A stretch of 64,000 nucleotides of DNA from Uloborus plumipes (GCA_038373865.1 JAXGGA010001138.1:1-64000), one strand, 5' to 3'; counted from the first letter of the stretch, positions 32,537 to 47,600 are shown. Translations and numbers: made by a program. Notes: a model not told the origin generated them from the letters alone.

Positions 32537-32708
32537 AGGGCCGAATTCAAGTGAAACACCATTGCAATCGCTTCGAGGCGATCGCAAATTGTAATCGCTT
32601 GGAAGTCGAATTATCGCATCTCGTTGCGATTGTAACGTATCCAAATTTGGGAATTTGCGATTGCATTGGTGAGTTGCGATCGTGAGTGTTTCACTTGAAT
32701 TCCTGCCT
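32537..32708. mobile_element. Short relative of MITE family B
   Basis: GAATTCAAGTGAAACACCAT at the left and GTGTTTCACTTGAATTCCTG at the right are inverted ends related to family B. The 172-bp body is different and rich in GCGATTGCA-like palindromes. It stands 35 bp from a full family B copy. Confidence 0.6.
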
Positions 32709-32742
32709 TTAAACCTACTTTTGAGAAAATTATTCCTTCTAA

Positions 32743-33043
32743 GGCAGGGATTCAAGTGAAACAGCACTGCGATCGCTTCGAATGCAATCGCTACTGGAAG
32801 TGAATTACATTATCATCAACTTAACTTGGCATGACGTCACTACGGGTGGAGCCAATAAGAGCTCACAAGCACTCAGCTATCTCCTCTTATTCGCCAAGTA
32901 GGCTGTGACGTTTTATCTAGCTCGTTTTTCATAGGCAAACGTCACGCTGACGTCACGATGTTTTTATCAAGAAACGTTCTAATGTTATTCATTTCCAGTA
33001 GCGATTGTAATTTGCGATGGCCTGTTTCACTTGAATCCCTGCC
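32743..33043. mobile_element. MITE family B
   Basis: 301 bp with GGCAGGGATTCAAGTGAAAC ends and a TAA duplication (32740-32742 and 33044-33046). It is very similar to the nested copy at 21163-21464. Confidence 0.75.
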
Positions 33044-33046
33044 TAA

Positions 33047-35590
33047 ATTATTCTTCAGCAGACAGAAAAATATATTCCGCTTAATTAATTATTTTATTCT
33101 AACTTTTGTTAATTCAAATTTGGCAACTTCAAATGATGTTTACTACACAGAAAAAATTTCCAAGTTTTCGCGGTTGTATATGATTGTATTTTCATTTTCG
33201 TAAATACAGAGCGTATTATACATTTAATTTATCACACCATATGTTTTAAAAGAAAATGTCATTTGTGTCGTTAAATCAGTATCTGAACACTGTAAGATAG
33301 TAAACGTTACTCTTGAATTTCTTTAATAATTTTAGTGTTTGCATGTGACTAATAATAGTTTTCCTTTTTTCTTGTTCGTTTTAAAATATAAAATTGCTCT
33401 GCATGTTGTTCATCAATTTTATGATGATTTTCTGTGATGTAATTTTTAAATTATGTATTAAACATTTTAATACTGAAACTACTAGATATTTCCCAACTCT
33501 TGCCTCTAACTAGATATTTCCTAACTCCGTTCCTGCTGTAAGAATTGGTGTTCAAAAGAAAATGCCTACACATAAAGATCGCCAATATTCCATTTAAAGA
33601 AATATTTCCTAAGAATGCAAAAGGGGCCATTCAATATTTAGGTTTGGGCTGTACGGCTGGATGGCAGGATTGCTGGAGGATTTAGCATAGGTCTTCGGGA
33701 GCCTCCTCTTCCCAAATTTTGCAAAATTGAAAAAGATTTCTTGCAGATTTTTATAAAGTCATTTCGTCATAATCCTTCCCTGCAAAAATGTTGAGTTTGA
33801 ATCCAAATTAGGGTCATATTTACAGGAAATATAGATCTTCATCTTTTAAAAATTTACAGAACTTACAAAGTTGGACGTATTCGTAGTGTGGCCGAGAGTT
33901 TTTGTGTTTACATTTTAATTGACCTTTTGAATATCCCTAATGTCACTTCTTAGTTGATGTAAATATGAGTATGCTTAAAATGTATTAATCGCTAAAAATT
34001 AAAGTTTCATTCAGTAAATTCAGAGTGCCTCCCTCCATTGTCAAAAATTTAATTTTGGCCGCCCCTAGTATTCATTGTTAAAAATAAGAATTTAAATCCA
34101 AACGTCATGATGATGCCAAGTATGCATTTTTAGATGCCAAAATGAGCAACCCGGATGCTAATTTTAATAAATCAAAGAAATATGTATCTGAGTTTTAAAA
34201 AATAGTTATTGAATAGAAATGCTACCCACTGCTGATTGTATACTTAACAATATCTAAAATATACAAAAGAAAATAATTTTTCTGAAGAGTGAATTGATTT
34301 CATTTTAATTCTAGTTTTATAAATTTATATTTGGCCCAATCAGGGTCTTAATCCTAATGAGCCAGGAAAGAAAATCTTCAAGGCGAGTGGAAATTTATGC
34401 TTAAAAACAAAACTTTTGGTTGGAAGACGTGACTCTGACTAATGACTACTTATTTCTAACACTGCTAGTTGTACGATACCTTACGCATAATTGAATTCAT
34501 CAGCTTTACTTTCAACAGAAAGAAGTCTGCTTAAAAAAAGGAAATGTACAATATAGCTAGTTTGTTCATTTCAATGCAGTACAGTTTTTGTTGTTTTGAC
34601 TTAGGTAATCAATTAAAAAAAAAAATATTTTTAGCAATATTATGAAACATGTCTTCAAATGAATTATAACTTTTTAAAAAAAATAATGCGGCATAGATTC
34701 TTTGATTTGAGCCCTAGAGGGTGGACTGTTTCAAAAGCCCAGGGCGACTTCACTTCCAAATACGCCTCTCGGAAGTGATTCGGAAAATTGACAAGAGGGA
34801 GAGTAATAAGTGATAGCAAAGGGTGGTGTGAAATTTGTGTAAAAAAAGGAGAGATGACGTTATTTATGGTTAACCTAACCCCTTATCAAAATCTTTGGAA
34901 GTGATCTTTAAACTGTCCTGAAAGACTTCATGTGTCAAACGGTTTCTCAGAGTAAAATAAAAATTTGAAAAGAAAAAAAAATCACTAAACACTTATAAAT
35001 ACTCTCAAGTAACAATAAAAAGGAACAAGAAATTTTTTTCATAGCAGGAGAGAAAACTTATTATTGGCTTGGAATTTTTTGAAAGGTAAAAGCTTTCCTG
35101 AAGATGGAACTTTTTAGTCTGTAATTTAGGCGTTACATTTTACTACCAAAAAGTGACTTCAAAATTATTTTACAAATTATTACTTTTGTTCTTCGTGGAA
35201 TATGGTAGATTATTAGCAAATAAATCTCAGAAACCCAGAGTTCTTATGATATGTTTCAAAATTAATCTCTGTGTCCTATTATCTGTTATATTTCAACTAA
35301 AACAGAAGTTGACACTCAAATTTGAATTCAGTCTTTAAAAATATTTCAAAGATTAAAATTATTTTGAGCTGACATATTTTAAAATGCTGTCTTGTCTTTA
35401 AAGTTTAATGATTCCTTAATTGTCGGAGGTAAAAAATACAAATACTGTGGGAAAGGGGAATAAAAACTCTTGCTGTTAATATTTTTTGTAATAATTCTTG
35501 ATTCAATCTTGCTTGCATTTATGTTTTTAATTTTGTTTCCTTTTTGGGCTTTTAAGATAAAAAGATTTAATCTAGTTTTCTGCTTTTCAG
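33047..35590. other. AT-rich sequence upstream of or in the first intron of PCID2
   Basis: No repeat ends or exon blocks were recognised. The first coding exon of PCID2, which should encode a short N-terminus and end in phase 0, was sought here and not found. Confidence 0.35.
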
Positions 35591-35632
35591 ATTGAAGATT
35601 CTCTTCGTGCTGGAAATGGGGAACATACAGCA
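35591..35632 (+). CDS. PCID2: PCID2 exon A
   Basis: TTTCAG|ATT...GCA|GTAAGC, 14 codons ([14 protein letters not shown]), phase 0 on both sides. This is the start of the conserved N-terminal helix pair. Confidence 0.75.
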
Positions 35633-38600
35633 GTAAGCAATTACTTTTATCTCTGACGCATTTAATTGTCTCAAAATGGATGTTATGTGACGACTAAGCT
35701 TTTTTAATGATTCCCATTCTTTTGTTTCAGATGTGTCTTTCAATTCAAGATATTCATGCATTTAATCCAAAAATTATATCTGCTTACAATGCTGATTCAA
35801 GTGTTAAAAGAATTTTTCAACAACCGTGGGATGATGTTGTATTACTTCATATTAGGTCTGTTTGGTTATATTATTGAAATCGTTTCATTGCATTTAATTT
35901 TTATTTAAAAAATGTGATACATTTGTATAATAGTTTTCTAAATGCTTTAAATTTATAAAGATTTTATAAAGGGGTTTAAAAAAAACCTTCGTTACATCAC
36001 ACTTTGTTTTATCCCTCATTTGGTTATATCGCCCTTTTTTTTGTCTGCCAAAAAATTATGTGCATAAAACAATGTTACTTTGCATTTTAAATTATAGAAA
36101 AATAGCATTTGTCAGGAAAAGTGGAACAAATCTGACTTACCCCCCTCTTGGCGACTTTTTCCTGTTGGCGCCAAAAGATCATCGCCAAGACTTCAATGTA
36201 CGACAAAAAACATCGTACAATGTTCTTAGCGGTGCTCTTTTGGCACCAACAGAAAAATTCAGATTGACATAAAAAATGTACAACACTATTATAGTCGAAA
36301 AGGAAATATCAAAAATCCTCAATTTCAACAACTGAAGAATAAAAACATTTTTCAGATAACAGTGATTTCTTACATGTATACAAAAGTCAGCACAGTAAAA
36401 AATCACACACAACATTGTACTGCAAAGTTACTGCAATTATACGCTTCAAAATTAACAAAACATTGTTGGTATTTTTATTTAATTAGTAATATTTACACAA
36501 GCAAATATTACTAAACAACAAAGATTCTGTACCTTATTTTACCTAAAATATCTATAATTCATAATAAAACAACGTACTACAACTGCATGAAATGTAGCGA
36601 ATAAGCGCTGCATTAATACTACTGTGTAGATACATTTCCAGAAAAATAACACTATTTGTTTTTTAAAGCAGCAAAGATTCCTTATTTCTATAGTAGCATA
36701 GTAATTAAAAACTAGCCAACAACAAAATCAATAACTTTTCAGACATTTATCGCACTAAAAGATTTTGTCTAAGTAAAGTCAAAACAATTTTAAAAGTTCC
36801 TCAAATTTCGATATATGAATAGTAAAAACATCTCCTAAGTATGTCGCAAACAACCATCAATTAATTTTCTATCATGCTTCAAATTTGCTTATAAAATTTT
36901 CCATAAAATGACGTTTTATATTTTTCAAAAGTTCCAGAGGTGGCTTATTTTTAGTTAACGCTAAAAATTAACGTGTGGCGGCTGCATAGCCACAATAGCA
37001 AATGTTTTCAATATAATTTTACTTTGTCAGAATGGCAACAGCAAATTATTGTGGTGTAAATAAAAGAAGAATAAAACAGTTCGGTGTGTTGAAAGTTCGA
37101 TAAAATGGTTGTTTTCAGTTTCTTTTCTATAATTTTAAGCACGCAATATAAATTTAACAGAAATAAGTAATGGCAATTAAATAGCAACGGTCTATAATTG
37201 GTGACTCGGACGTGATCCTGAGATGGAAGATAAGGAAAAAAAAAAAAAAAAACGAAATCAAAACTTCTGATGCCACGCCTAACGAATGTTCAGTGGCGAA
37301 GGTAAGCATTAAAATACCTCCTTTCTGGACCGATCGCCCGGATATTTGGTTTTACCAGATTGAAGCTAAATTTTCTATAAACAATATTGTTAGAGAAGAA
37401 ACAAAATTTAATTATTTAGTATCACAACTGGAACCTCAATACGTTGAAAATATTTGGGACATAGTGCAAAGCGAAACCGAAACTAAATATTCAGATTCCA
37501 AGCAAAGATTGCTTAGTTTATTTAAAGACGGTGAAAATGTTCGCATTAAAAGATTGCTAACGGGAATCGAACTGGGTACTATGAAATCTAGTCAATTGTT
37601 GCAGAAAATTAAAACAGTTGCTACAACCGATTTTTCTGAAAATTTTATTAAAACCTTGTGGTTAGAAAAATTACCGGAATCTATAAAAAATATTGTAGTT
37701 GTTAGCGAAGAAAATTTAAGTAAATTAGCGGAAATGGCTGGCAAAATAAGTGATATGGCACCTAAAACCGAAATTTTTGCAGCGAATAGTAAAAAAATTG
37801 TAAGTGACAACATAACATTTAATGCTCAGGTTTTGGATAAAATTAAACATCTTGAAGAACAAATTTCTCAACTCAGCATTTCCCGACTATCAAGGTCAAG
37901 AGACCGTAATAGTGTGAATTATCGTTCGAATTCCCGAAGCCGATCTCATAAACGTTTTAATCCAAAGGAGAAGTACTGCTATTATCATTTTCGGTTTGGC
38001 AATAATTGTAAACCAGAAAAGTGTACTCCACCATGCTTATGGAATACAAATGGAGACCGAAATTCGGAAAACACCATTCTGCAGTAGATACGGCGACGAA
38101 TCCTGCTGCAGATACATTTGACGGTCGTCGCAAATTTCGATTATTCGTAAAGGACCGAACAACAAATTTGCGTTTCCTAGTAGATAGTGGTGCTGATTGC
38201 TCAATTATTCCAGCCACAAATAAAAACAAAGAACCATACACTTACAAGTTGTTTGCTGCAAATGGTTCCGAAATATCGACGTATGGTACAAAACTTCTTG
38301 CTTTTGATTTAGGACTGCGCCGAGAATTTCATTTTCCATTCATCATTGCAAGAGTTACTACAGGTATTTTAGGGGCTGATTTTCTACACAAATTTAAATT
38401 ACTAATTGATATCAATAAAAAAAGTTTAATTGATGGAGTTACACAACTCAGTGTTCAGGGTGACGTTTGCTCCATTGCTAAAGATTTTGATATTACAACC
38501 TTAAACAAATCTACAAAATTTTCTAACTTGCTTTCACAATATCCTGAATTAACTAAGCCTACTATTGTTACTACCACAATCAAACATGATGTTAAGCATT

Positions 38601-41600
38601 TTATACAAACAGCCGGTAAACCTGTTCATTCTAAAGCAGGGCAGCTTGATTTTCAACGTCTAGCAATAGCAAAGCGCGAGTTTCAATTTTTGCTCGAAAA
38701 CGAAATTATTCGTCCGTCAAGCTCAGAATGGTCTAGTCCATTACACCTTGTTGGTAAAAAAGATGGATCAATTCGACCTTGTGGCGATTATCGACAACTT
38801 AATGCTCGAACTATTGCAGATAGATATCCAATTCCAAGAATAGACGATTTTCAACACATTTTAAAAAACACCAAAATATTTTCCAAAATTGATTTAATCA
38901 AAGCTTATTATCATATACCTATTAACGAAGACGATAAATGTAAAACAGCCATTATCACACCTTTTGGTCTATATCAGTTTAATGTGATGAGTTTCGGTTT
39001 AAAAAATGCTCCTGCCACATTCCAAAGGTTTATGCACCAAGGTATTTAGAGGTATTGATTTTGCTTTTCCTTATTTAGACGATATTCTTATTGCGTCAAA
39101 TGACGAGGAGCAACATCAAGAACATCTTCGAATAATTTTCGACAAACTCAATACTTACGGCTTACGCATTAACATCTCAAAATCTGTCTTTGGTGTACAA
39201 GAAATTGATTTCCTGGGTTACTTAATTACATCAGAGGGTTCTCGACCTCTTCCAGACAAAGTCCAAGCAATTATTAATTATAAAAAACCTGAAACTCTGC
39301 ATGATCTCCGAACCTTTTTCGGTATGATAAATTTCTATCGACGCTATTTGAAAGATGCTGCACAAAATCAAGCATTATTACACAAATATCTGAAAGGGGC
39401 TAAAAAGAAAGACAAACGAAAAATTCAATGGACAAAAGATGCTGAAGTTCAATTTGAAACATGCAAGAATGATTTAATTAATACAACTCTTTTATCTTTT
39501 CCAAATCCGGAACTACCACTTGCTTTATTCACTGATGCAAGTGATACTGCAATTGGTTCTGTATTACAACAATTTTCCAACAATAGTTATAAACCAATTG
39601 GATTTTATGCAAAGAAACTTAACCCCGCACAGCAAAATTATAGTACCTATAACCATGAACTCTTAAGTATCTATCTTTCGATTAAATATTTTAAACATTT
39701 GTTAGAGGGAAGAAAATTTACAGTATATACAGATCACAAACCCTTAACCTACGCATTTATGCAAAAGCCTGAAAAAGCTTCTCCACGCCAATGTAGACAC
39801 CTCCAATATATTTCTGAATTCACTACCGCCATTAAACATGTTAAAGGTCAAAACAACATAGTAGCAGACACGCTGTCCAGAATCGAAGAAATTTCAATCA
39901 TTAATTATGACGAAATTGCAGACGAACAAGCACGAGATGAAGAATTTACAGAATTACGCAATTCTACAAGCTTGAATTTTAAAGAATATCCACTTCCATC
40001 TGGTAAAATTTTATGGTGTGATACTTCGACCTCCCACATTAGGCCCTACATACCGGAAACCTATCGATTTCAAATATTTAATCAATTTCACGGGTTATCC
40101 CATCCTGGCATCAAATCCAGTGTAAAATTAATTTCTTCCAAATTCATTTGGCCGAATATTAATAAAAACATCAGACAGTGGGCAAAATCATGCATTCCGT
40201 GCCAAAAATCAAAGATATATCGTCATACGAAAGCTACTCTCGAACAATTCCCAGAACCATCAGAAAGATTTAGAGAAGTTCATATCGATTTAGTTGGCCC
40301 ATTACCACCCTCCAATGGTATCATTTACTGCCTGACTTGCATAGACAGATACACAAATTGGATGGAGGTAATTCCGCTGGAAAACATCACAGCTGAAACC
40401 GTAGCCAAGGCATTCTACAGCAATTGGATAGCAAGATTTGGAATACCTTTACGTTTAATTACAGATCGTGGAAGACAATTTTTCTCTGAGGTATTTCAAA
40501 CCATGTCACGAATCTGCGGCATTAAGCTTTCACATACAACAGCCTATCACCCGCAGTGTAATGGCAAAGTAGAAAGACTTCACAGGTCACTAAAATCAGC
40601 TTTAAAAGCGCATAATAACATGGCTTGGAGTGAAACATTACCAACAGTTCTGTTAGGTTTGGGTGGTTCGGTTAGGTATATGGTGAAAATATAAAACTTC
40701 CTGGTGAATTTTTTGATGAAAATATAATTCAAACACCTTCTGGAACTTTTGTCAATAAATTACAAAAGCATATGGAATTGATCAGACCAAGAAAAATTCA
40801 ACATAAGTCTGTACCAAACATATTTGTACATTCCGATTTAAATTCAACTTCTCACATTTTTCTTCGTATTTATAGAGTTCGGAAGCAACTTGAACCTCCA
40901 TATGAAGGTCCCTATCCAGTTCTCCATCGTTTTCCAAAGTATTTTACTATAAAGATGAAAAATAAGGAAATAAATGTTTCTATAGACAGGTTAAAGCCAG
41001 CCAACTTGCTCTCTGAACATCATGATAAGGCAAACCAACGCGAGCAACAGACAACCATGTCTCCGGAATGTGAAAACACGGTTCCAACACCAGTAGTCAC
41101 CGAGCACAGTTCCACCATGCCAGCTGTGACTCAGTCCAGTTCAAAAATACCTCTTAGACAATCCAGAACTGGTCAAACTATCAAACTTCCAGTCAGATTT
41201 AGAGACTGATTTTTAAATTATTATAATTTTTTTTTTCTCCCCATTGATATGTTATTTTGTAAATATGTAATAATATACTTATTGTAATAATTTTTTTGCA
41301 GACCAGCATTATAGTAATTTTTCTACCTTTTTTAACATAACGTTCGTTACTGGTAGGGGAGTAATGTGGCGGCTGCATAGCCACAATAGCAAATGTTTTC
41401 AATATAATTTTACTTTGTCAGAATGGCAACAGCAAATTATTGTGGTGTAAATAAAAGAAGAATAAAACAGTTCGATGTGTTGAAAGTTCGATAAAATGGT
41501 TGTTTTCAGTTTCTTTTTTATAATTTTAAGCACGCAACATAAATTTAACAGCAATAAGTAATGACAATTAAATAGCAACGGCCTATAAACGCTTTTATAA

Positions 41601-44600
41601 ATAAAAACACTATTAAAATATGCATTAAACAACACAAAAGTATTTTTCCATATGTTGCTAAAGAAATAAATAAGTAGCATAAAGTATGGGGTTTTGTTCA
41701 ATTTGCAATATTGAAGTAAAAATGAACTTCATTATTTCATGTTATCAATTTTTGAACATATGACAAGAGGTTACTGTACTCAAAAGGAACTGTTTGGCTA
41801 AAGAAACAAACTTTTCGATTTTTATCAGCACATTCGGCGTGAATTGGTACAGATTTGATTTTCCAGAAAAAAAATTAAACCTGGTTCTATATTATTTTTC
41901 TAGCCTGTTTTCTTTACACAACTTTACCATAACTTTCTCATTTCATTATCAAATTCCATGATTTACCTCTCATTTTAAACTTATCCTGCAGGCTATTGAC
42001 GAAAAATAGACCACTGCCTAAAAATAGTTTTTTGTGTTGAAAAACCCTTTTTTTCTGTTTTTATTACGCATTACTTCAGTGAATATGATTTCCAAGTTGC
42101 TATATTTATTATACAAACAATGATTTCTAATATTGATACAATCACTATAAATGTTACAAAGTAATTTAATTGGAAAATATTTATAACAAAGTTGTTAAAT
42201 AGGTGATTTCGAAAATACTAATTAAAACAACTGACTTGGTTTTACATGAGATCTCACAACTTTTTGCAGTGGAAGCAAGAGGCATTCTTGTATATTTTGT
42301 TTTTGATGGGATCTAACAGGTTTTGGAGTTGATCCTATCCTTTTTTTTTTTTTTTTTTTTTTTGTATGTATCAGTATGTACGTTTTCATGAAAATGAAAT
42401 GCATGATAACTTTTAAGGAATTTAGAATTTCTACAAAATATATTTCATGACTTATGTACAATAACAATGTGATTGTTTCTAGAAGTGTACATATCTTTTC
42501 TTTCTTAAAGGTGTATCCATGAAATCAGTAAAGGAAATTACGTGGAAGCATTCAAGCATCATTTTTCTTTAATACAGTATCCTTTAAAATTTTTGTGTTA
42601 AACTCTTCATCACTTTATTTTCAGTCTGTTCATTTGACCACAAATGAACTTAAATTTTATTTAGCAGAGGTAAATTCATATATTCATATTAATAAAAGCA
42701 CATTATTAAAAAGTAGAATTTATTGTTAGAGAGCTAATAATACAAGGTGTACGAAACAAACGTACCCAATTTGAACAGTAGATTTTAAACAAAAGTTTAA
42801 GTGCTACAAAGGTGATGTTGTCAAAATTTGGCAGCTGATTTTATAAAGTTTACCTGAAAAATTGTCTCATCTCACGCAGGGACGGACTGGGATGAAAATT
42901 CAGCCCTGGCGTATTTTTTCAGAGGCAGCCCCGGTGGTGGGGGGGGGGGGGGGTTCTGCCAGTGAACTAAAATTATGAACTTCTCCAAATTATTATACCC
43001 AAACAATTTTGAAATTTATTTACTGAAACCACACTGAGGGCAGTAGCAGAATGCAATTTAATACAAGTTTAATCTCGAGTGCATTTATTACTCAGATCAA
43101 ATTTTGTAGTTTTAAAAATGTATTTTAAAACAAATCTTCGAAAATGTTGGGGGGGAAATGAAATTCGAGGAAGGGTACTCCACCTTCCGTTTTCCGAATC
43201 GAAATTTGTAAAGGGCATCTGTTATATATCAATTAATCGTATAGAAAAGGGGGTCCAGGCGGTCCTCCACCGGAAATTTTTTTTAAGTTGTAGTTCAAAA
43301 AATGCAGTTTTAGACAATCTTTGGTAAAATTCAGGAGATGAGGATTCGAGGAAAATTTTCGAATTAATCTTCTTAAAAATGCAATTTAGACAATCTTTGG
43401 TAATCTAAACGAGGTTCCAGGGAGAGACCTTTTTCGAAATTGAAATCTTAAAAACAAAAATCTAATCATCTCCAATTATGATAGGGAGAATGGGATCGGA
43501 AATACTCTCTTGAAAATTCGTTTTCGAAATTTTAGCTCCAAGCAAGCAGTTTTAGAAGACCCTTGATGATATAGGAGCAAAGAGATGTGGGGGATAAAAC
43601 CGAAAAATATTTTGAAATTTAAAAATAAATGGAAAAAAACCGCAATTGTATTGTAGGTTATCTTTTGGTACGTTTAAAGGATCGGCAATTTTTCAGATTG
43701 ATAGCTCCAAAAATTTAATCTTAGTATTCAGTGTAAAATTTTAAACCCTGCTGACTGTATTTTAACTTCTTATCTATTGAAAGCATATTCCAGAGGCGGA
43801 CGTTTTTGTCCCCATTTTGAAGGGATTTTTATAATAATATTTTTATTAAAAAAATTAAAAATGCAAATATGTTGTCAAGTGTTTACCCCAAGAAGGGCGT
43901 CTGAACGATGAAGAACTGTCTTCCCTGACGAACGTCTTGTATTACATTCATTACACTCGGGGCTAGCAGTGGCAAGAGATGGCACAAGACTTCGTATCCT
44001 TTTTGCTAACTAGGCACAAAAGAGAACCACGCACATGATGGCTACGAACCCTTCTAATAATAAGCATCTGACAGACAATTGACCCAAACTGTTGGTCATT
44101 CAGAAGTACATCTACAGTAGATTGTTGATATACTCGCGTTAAAGTTTATCAGCTTGTTTTTTGCTTTGGCGGCCCTTTCTTCAAACATTAGAAATAGATG
44201 GCCCGCTCCCTTTCTGCAGTCGAACTCTAGAAATTTTGCTCCTGCCGTCTCGGCGGCCTTGTATTTGTTAGTTTTACGGAAATTACTTCTTTTTTTTATT
44301 AAAAAAAAGTCTGGTTTATATGGGCAGGCCCTTTTTGGCCCAGGAAAGGACCGGCCCTTCTGGCATTTTCCCAAATTCCCACATAGCCAGTCCGGTGCTG
44401 ATCTCACGTGCCTGCGCTTTTTATGAGGGGACAAAAGGAAAAATGGTGTCCATAGAAGACACAAGATGTTCTCTGGTATACAGTGCAGAACTCAAATTGG
44501 AATGACAGTCCAACGAATGTTTCAAACAGTTTATAAAAGAAATAGACCTCAAAAAAAGAGCATTTCGAAATATTCTTTGCACTGTTATTACAAATTTGTG

Positions 44601-47600
44601 TTCTGCATTGCATACCAGAGAATTGATATTGTAAAAACAAGATTCATCTGAGTTCTCATACCTAATGTAATGTAATGTAATAGAATCATCTGTATTCAAA
44701 TTAGATTGATACCTCAACTTTTTCTAGCTTAGAATTGTTGCAGTTTTTGGTTAGAATCGCTCAATACCCAATCATATACAAATTAGCTATTGGACATAAA
44801 TAGTGAACGATCAAATCATACTCTCTCTTTCATCACTAGTCCACCTGTACTGAGTTAGGTACTGTTAGAATTGCAGGATAATTGAACTTCGCCTATGCTC
44901 TATGGCCAAGGTTTTCTCTTAGTTTATTGTTTGTTATTATGTTTGTTTTATTTCTTGAAAACCAATAAATAATTGGTAACTTTTTAAACAACCTTGTTGT
45001 TACTTTAGCTTAGTTTCCGTCTTGGAAGCATGGCTAAACTTGCACCCATGCCAATTACTTCTCCACTCTAATGAAGCACCATTACAGGAATTAGATGAAA
45101 GATATACTATTTTAATACATTTTAGAGCAAAAAAATGCAAACAAACAGTATATTTTTCTCAGCGTCTTTGACTGGAGCTTTAAATATAGTTAAGTTAGAG
45201 TTTTGAAGATTTTAGGCCTCCGGCAACAACTAATTAATTTGAAACAATGTGAAATTATTGAGTCAGAAACTAATTGCTGAACAGCAGTACCTCTAATTTC
45301 AAGTTCTGATTACAGGATGGAATTTTGCTTCAAGCTTCATGGCCATTTTTATAAAGGGTTTAAACAATCCTTCAAATTACACTGTTATATTAGGCATAAA
45401 TGTTATCTTAACCGAGAAAAGATGAAGTCTGTGTTTTTATTATTTGACCCTCCTGAGACATCTAAATCTAGCTATAACTTGGTTTACACTGCAGTTGTGA
45501 ACTTATTGACCTTAAACTCAGGTGTGCCAATGCTCATTCCTCCCAACGGAATGACGCACCTTTTCAAATACTGGGGAGCACCCCCTCATAGGAAAGCAAA
45601 AACCTTCCCAAATTAACCCCATTTCAATGATGCAGTCTGCTCTATTCACCCTTCTCTGTCCCCTCTTGGGTGCTCCTGCCTAGCTTTTAATATCGCCCTC
45701 TCTGCTTCAGTCTCATTCTTGGAGTCTACAGCTTTACCAAGCTATGTTTCATACTTACAGTAGTAAATTCTATATAGATTGAAAGTGGTCAGGTGGCGAT
45801 GATTTCAAAAAATGGACACAGTTGATGTTGGTCCAAATCTCTGTGTGACGTGTTTTGGTAGTTAAGTAAAATTTTATAACATTTTATGAAGTGAAGTAGT
45901 TTCTTTATGCTTTTTTTAATTATAATGTAATGTTTTTTCCACAACTGAATTTTCCTTAACATTGTGTAGGACATTCACAAAGATCTTACAAAGCCAGAAA
46001 GATGAAAATTGGGCTTTGCCAATAATGTATACTTTATGTTTAGACTTGAGGAAAATAGCCACTAAAGTAAGATTATATAAGCGTTCACTTTTTCTCTTTC
46101 TTTTTTCTTTCTTTCTTTCTCTTTTTTTTTTTTTTTTGACTGTCATATCTATAGTTATTTATTGTATCAAGTGAGTGCCATTTTACTCTTTGATTTTTCA
46201 TTCTGTTGTTGTTGCTAATTCTTTAATATCTGATGAAGACCAAAAGGTTCTTGATTATAAAAAAGCCTAGTTCGAGAAGAGGATCTAAATACCAGGGGTG
46301 CAGAAAATGTTTTTCCCTCCAACATTTCCCCCAATCTGTACGAAAATTTCCCCAAAATTTAACAATATATGGATAAGCTTAGATAAAAATTAATTTTGCA
46401 TTACAACAGACATACAACAGTAAAACATAAGTCAAAAGTGTTGCACCGAGTACTCCCCAGATATTTAATCAGCAAATACTCATATGTGAGGAGAAAGAGT
46501 CCAGAAAATTAAGAACTGTTTGAGAATTGATTGAATATAAACTTACAGTATGCAATATTTTATTACATTGAGTATACATGTAGAAACATTACTACTGTTT
46601 GATTCATTAAATATGACTACATAAGCACCCCAGTAACGATTCGTGTTCACAAGTAGCGACTGGCTTCTAACGGGAGAGCGGAAAATGAATTGATAATCGT
46701 TGTGAAAAGAAAAAAATAATTATAATTTAGGATTATGCTTTCCAATTGTTTTATTTTTCAGAAAACATTTTAAATCTTGCGGAATACTTTGTATTGAACC
46801 AGCAAAATTTCCCCAAACGACCAAAATTTCCCCCAATCTAGGATCGCTGGATCAGACATATTCTGCACCCGTGCTAAATACTGATCTTACCTAGACAGTC
46901 CCATACAGCTAGGAGAATGATTTGCAAATACCTGATTACTTTGGCAGTTGGGACAAATAGCATAATTCTTACTGTCACTATATGTTAAGCATTTGATATA
47001 TTTGTTAAGATAAGGTAGAGAGAGAGAGATTAGAGATAAGGTAGAGCCTGGTCTAATTCTTATGCACCAGGGATGGAGTAAGGGGTGTCAACCACATTGT
47101 TTTATTTTTAGACTTGATTAAAGGTTTTTCATGGATAAGTACAATGTGTAGAAAAAGGAGTAATGTCACGTGAGAGGGGGGGGAAGCAATGTCATTGCAT
47201 TCCTTCTCAGCTATTAGTTAGCTTATCTGCTAGCTCAGTTTCATTGATGTGCACACAAAGGAAGAGATCCACTGTGCATTTCATGGGACTGGAAGATTTG
47301 CTCCAGTTTGTGACAAATAGTAAAACTTGATTTGTCTCTTGTAAGTCGCTGGTTATTTAGAGGTGGAGAACTACAACTGTCAGACGAGTCATCCATAAAT
47401 CCCTAAACTCTCTTTCTGTTAGGATTATCGGTTCATGAATTCACTTCTTTATACACAACAAAAATGTTGCTTTTGTTCCCAAAGATTTCTTTGTGGGGTC
47501 TCAATATAGATTTCTCTAGCTGCTTGGTCAGCAATTCTGTTACCATCAGTGAAGATCTTGGTAGGATCTTTAAAAACTAATCAATATTTAAAACCAACAG

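Larger units (their letters stand above)
36974..41587 (+). mobile_element. Gypsy-type LTR retrotransposon 1 (sense in PCID2 intron, defective)
   Basis: Two 223-bp LTRs (36974-37196 and 41365-41587) begin TGTGGCGGCTGCATAGCCAC and end CTATA. They differ at about six positions, roughly 97% identical. AACG is duplicated on both sides (36970-36973 and 41588-41591). A putative primer-binding site TTGGTGACTCGGACGTGAT follows the 5' LTR. Inside are a gag-like frame, then protease, RT, RNase H and integrase in the Gypsy order. A frameshift in RT, a deletion in the integrase tail, and an A-run shift at the gag start make it non-functional. It fills most of the PCID2 intron between exons B and C. Confidence 0.9.

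Noticed and set aside
42625..42670. Extra PCID2 exon after exon C (AG|TCTGTTCATTTG...GAG|GTAAAT)
   Set aside because: Its length breaks the frame and the product has no match in PCID2, whereas direct joining of exons C and D gives the conserved sequence.
44096..44464. 122-residue minus-strand frame
   Set aside because: It spans the right end and flank of a hAT element and has no transposase motif.
45317..45616. 99-residue plus-strand frame in a PCID2 intron
   Set aside because: No signal, domain or repeat context was recognised; it is probably chance.
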